14,590 nt of DNA from the NCBI GenBank assembly GCA_012514445.1, contig JAAZAI010000322.1, positions 1 to 14,590 on the forward strand, in the 5' to 3' direction. Source of the stretch: Lentisphaerota bacterium (GTDB lineage: Bacteria; Verrucomicrobiota; Kiritimatiellia; RFP12; UBA3636). Below are positions 12,453 through 14,590 of the stretch, piece by piece (the first letter of the stretch is position 1; each line of letters begins with the position of its first letter). The translations under genes and the position numbers were made by a program. The notes beneath the pieces were generated by a model. That model was not told the origin of the DNA, ran no database searches, and saw only the letters and a list, made by a program, of their open reading frames with translations.

Positions 12453-14284
12453 GAGGGGAGCTGGTGGTGTTCGCGGAAGAGTCGGTCGGCCTCGTCGCCC
12501 ATGTAGCGGGCGCGGGCGCGGGGCTCCGTCTTGCGCAAGTCGATGAGGATCAGCCCGTCCACGACGTCGCTGAAGTCGGTGTCGAGGTTGAAGGCGAGGA
12601 TCTTGCCGCCGAGCTTCAAGTACTGCTTGATGAGGATGGGGATGCCCTTGCGGTCCTTCTCGATGTCCTGGATGATCGTCGAGACCTCCTCGACATCGCT
12701 GATGAACGGCTGGAAGTCGCGGTTCTGCCATTCCTCGCGGATCGCGGCCTTGCGCGGCTTGCGGCGCGGCTTGACGAAGCGGGAGAGCTCGGAGGAGAAG
12801 TTCGAAAGCCGCAGGGAGCGCAGCAGCATGTTGCGCGAGGTGTCGCGGTAGTCGGCCGTGATGCTCACGGGGCCGAAGAGGTTGGCGTACCGCGGGTTCT
12901 GACCGATGAAAGCGCCGATGCCCTTCCAGAGGAAGAGCAACGGCGCGAACGTGCGCTGGTATTCCGGGCGGACGAACGAGCGCCCGAGTTCGAGAGCGGG
13001 CTGGAACCGGCCCAGCAGCTTCTCGTTGAACTTGAAGAGCGTGCTCGTATAGAGCCCGCGGACGCCGAAGCGCTCGACGATCTCGTCGGCGAGGCCCAGC
13101 CGATAGGCGCCGACGATCTGCCGGTTCTTCGTGTTCCAGAGGAAGAGGTGGTGGTAGTGCGAATCGAAGACGTCGATGTCGGTCCGGCGGCCCGTCCCCT
13201 CGCCCACCGCGCGGAACGTGGTCTCGCGCAGGCGGCCGATCTCGCGCAGGAGGGCGGAATCCTCGGCGAGCCTGGCGATGTAGACCTGCAGATCCGGTCC
13301 GTCGAGCAGATGCGCCGCGGGCGGGAGCGCGGCGATGTCCGCCTCGATCGCCTCGACCGGCGTCTCGGGCAGGATCTCCTCCTGGACGATGGCGGCCTGC
13401 TTGTGCAGGCGCCGCAGACGCAGCAGCTTGTGCCGGGGCGGCTTGACCGTGCGCCCGGCGAGCGAATACGTTCGCAGGCGCATGTACTTCGTCAGCTCCT
13501 CCTCGTCCTTGTACTTCGCCGCCTCCGTCGGGGTGATGGGCGAACCGATGAAGACCTCGATGGTGCTGCTCGTCTTCTTGCTCGTCATCGTGGGCAGCAT
13601 CACGGTGCGTAGCCGGGGATGGATCAGACCCGCGATCTGGAAGAGCGCGGGATTGCGTCCGGCGAAGAACATCGGCACGATCGTGGCCTTCGTCTTGAGC
13701 GCGATGCCGGCGATCGTCGGGGACCAGGCCGGATCGCGCACACAGCCGCTGCGGATGTCGATGCTCGAGACCTCCCCGGACGGGAAGACGCCCAGAATGT
13801 GTCCGTCGCGCAGCCACTTCATCGTCTCGAGCAGAGGCTTGATGTTCTGCTTCGCCGCGTTGGGCGAGCCGAAGGGATTGACGGGGATGAACATCTCCCG
13901 CATCTCCGGTATGAGCTGGAGCAGGTAGTTGGCCATCGCCTTGGCGTCCGGGCGCACCGAGTTGAGGATGCTGAGCATCACCACGCCTTCGATGCCGCCG
14001 AACGGATGGTTGGCGACCACGACGACGGGGCCCGTCTTGGGAATCCGCGCGCGGTCCTCGTCCGACACGATCGTCCGCACATCCATCCCCAGCAGGACGT
14101 CGTCGCAGAAGTAGCGCGAAGCATCCTGTTCGTGGCAGCGGCGTCCGTCGAAGATGATCTTGTCCAGCTTGTGGAAGCCCACGGCGCGCTCGACGATCCT
14201 GCGGGTGATCGCATTGCGCATCCCGGCGGGGGCGATGGCCGGATCGATTTTGAAGATTCTGTCGTCTTGCTTGGGATTCATCAT
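12449..14284 (-). CDS. OlsF-like bifunctional acyltransferase (lysophospholipid O-acyltransferase fused to a GNAT-type N-acyltransferase)
   Basis: The 611-residue protein has two halves. Residues about 80-260 form a PlsC-like O-acyltransferase with ANHPFGGIEG (91-100), FPSGEVS (167-173) and VPMFFAGRNP (203-212). Residues about 325-590 form an OlsB/GNAT-like N-acyltransferase with HYHHLFLWN (376-384), IVGAYRLG (390-397), ELGRSFVRPEYQR (432-444) and the LFGPVSITADYR segment (469-480). This order matches OlsF, in which the C-terminal half acylates an amino acid (ornithine) and the N-terminal half adds the second acyl chain. The amino acid could equally be glycine or another one. The start is chosen at the first of two adjacent ATGs (14284 and 14281); the Shine-Dalgarno is weak. 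A TACAAT promoter lies about 75 nt upstream. It heads an operon whose next gene overlaps by ATGA. Confidence 0.87.
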   Translation of the reverse strand: MMNPKQDDRIFKIDPAIAPAGMRNAITRRIVERAVGFHKLDKIIFDGRRCHEQDASRYFCDDVLLGMDVRTIVSDEDRARIPKTGPVVVVANHPFGGIEGVVMLSILNSVRPDAKAMANYLLQLIPEMREMFIPVNPFGSPNAAKQNIKPLLETMKWLRDGHILGVFPSGEVSSIDIRSGCVRDPAWSPTIAGIALKTKATIVPMFFAGRNPALFQIAGLIHPRLRTVMLPTMTSKKTSSTIEVFIGSPITPTEAAKYKDEEELTKYMRLRTYSLAGRTVKPPRHKLLRLRRLHKQAAIVQEEILPETPVEAIEADIAALPPAAHLLDGPDLQVYIARLAEDSALLREIGRLRETTFRAVGEGTGRRTDIDVFDSHYHHLFLWNTKNRQIVGAYRLGLADEIVERFGVRGLYTSTLFKFNEKLLGRFQPALELGRSFVRPEYQRTFAPLLFLWKGIGAFIGQNPRYANLFGPVSITADYRDTSRNMLLRSLRLSNFSSELSRFVKPRRKPRKAAIREEWQNRDFQPFISDVEEVSTIIQDIEKDRKGIPILIKQYLKLGGKILAFNLDTDFSDVVDGLILIDLRKTEPRARARYMGDEADRLFREHHQLPS

Positions 14285-14358
14285 TTCTTTACGAGGAGTT
14301 TGGGTGTGCAACCCCGTTGACCGGACGGGAGCGCACCGGGTTCGATCGTTACGCCTGA

Positions 14359-14388
14359 ATTGTACACCAGAGGACAAGACCCGCGCAA
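14359..14388 (-). promoter_or_regulatory. Sigma-70-type promoter for the OlsF-like/ABC operon
   Basis: On the minus strand TTGCGC (14383-14388) and TACAAT (14359-14364) are separated by 18 nt. The -10 is good and the -35 weak. The start would be near 14352, leaving about 68 nt of leader before the ATG at 14284. Confidence 0.5.
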
Positions 14389-14399
14389 GCGCAGGCTTT

Positions 14400-14428
14400 G
14401 CCCATTCGCCCATTCGCCAGCAATTCGC
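14400..14428. repeat. Short ATTCGC direct repeats upstream of the OlsF-like gene
   Basis: CCCATTCG at 14401 recurs at once in the same 8-bp phase (14409), and a third ATTCGC core follows at 14423. The block sits just upstream of the -35 at 14383-14388. It is the same style of short degenerate repeat as in the 908-1769 gap, and may be a regulator site or a slippage remnant. Confidence 0.4.
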
Positions 14429-14484
14429 AATATGGCCGGGGAGCAAGGAAACGGCGCGCTCGGAGATCGCACCCTTATAGTATG

Positions 14485-14555
14485 TCCGGATTTTATGAAC
14501 AGGCGGGGAGGAGAGTCTTCTCGAACTCCCCGCACACGCCTGTTCATAAATCCGG
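14485..14555. repeat. Large imperfect inverted repeat / stem-loop
   Basis: CCGGATTTTATGAACAGGCG (14486-14505) pairs with 14537-14555 over 19 bp with a single bulged T. Inside it GGGGAG (14505-14510) pairs with CTCCCC (14526-14531), and a small GAGA-GTCT-TCTC hairpin caps the loop (14511-14522). There is no U-run on either strand, so it is not a classical terminator. It ends 16 nt before the ATG at 14572. It could be a structured leader, a protein-binding site or a small non-autonomous mobile element; I see no target-site duplication. Confidence 0.8.
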
Positions 14556-14571
14556 CACCGAGGGGACTTCC

Positions 14572-14590
14572 ATGGATTTCACCCGTGTTA
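14572..14590 (+). CDS. Start of a rightward gene, cut by the window edge
   Basis: An ATG at 14572 is preceded by AGGGGA with a 5-nt spacer, a good ribosome binding site, and the frame MDFTRV stays open to the end of the window. Six codons are too few to assign a family. It would be transcribed divergently from the OlsF-like gene, with the 14485-14555 stem-loop in its leader. A TATAGT at 14476-14481 could be its -10, but no -35 is visible. Confidence 0.4.

Noticed and set aside
14284..14446. An N-terminal extension of the OlsF-like protein to 14446
   Set aside because: It would place the start upstream of the TACAAT promoter and adds 54 residues with no similarity to the family. The OlsF-like domain is complete from 14284.
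14485..14555. Rho-independent terminator
   Set aside because: The stem is strong, but neither side carries a T-run, and the structure sits directly before a start codon.

Overview
The window is a GC-rich bacterial chromosomal segment, densely coding apart from one repeat-filled intergenic gap of about 860 bp on the left. The gene content points to a Gram-negative bacterium, and my best guess is the PVC group (Kiritimatiellota, Lentisphaerota or Verrucomicrobiota). That guess rests on a Bacteroides-type bifunctional L-fucokinase/fucose-1-phosphate guanylyltransferase, a TIM-barrel sugar isomerase, a type II secretion/type IV pilus motor pair, an OlsF-like aminolipid synthase, and intergenic DNA full of short degenerate repeats. 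It is inference; no rRNA or other taxonomic marker is present.

Layout. (1) 1-907, minus strand: a small tail-anchored protein followed by a sugar isomerase/epimerase that runs off the left edge, driven by a clear extended -10 promoter at 956-985. (2) 908-1769: non-coding DNA between two divergent promoters. It holds at least five families of short repeats, including a perfect 28-nt palindrome and an array of 14 hexamers whose sequence drifts along its length. (3) 1770-5810, plus strand: a VanZ-like membrane protein, Fkp and a secreted C39-like protein, tightly packed behind a TTGACC-N17-TAAGAT promoter. (4) 5807-8639, minus strand: pilB then pilC, with a candidate sigma-54 site upstream. The last gene of block 3 and pilC converge and share a CTAG, so their stop codons overlap. 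(5) 8748-14284, minus strand: an operon of six genes. It runs OlsF-like bifunctional acyltransferase, GldA-like ATPase, GldF-like ABC-2 permease, BtuF-like anchored binding protein, amidohydrolase and flavin reductase. The first five open frames overlap their neighbours. (6) 14285-14590: a promoter for block 5, a large stem-loop, and the first six codons of a rightward gene with a good ribosome binding site.

How the genes may work together. Block 3 would salvage free L-fucose to GDP-fucose for surface glycans; the roles of the VanZ-like and C39-like partners are unknown. Block 5 combines synthesis of an acyl-amino-acid lipid with an ABC-2 transporter and an extracytoplasmic ligand-binding protein. 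That is not a standard importer set (there is no BtuC-type permease) and may be an uncharacterised envelope system. Its ATPase has Asp where the catalytic Walker B Glu is expected. No rho-independent terminator, tRNA, rRNA, CRISPR array or transposase gene was recognised.
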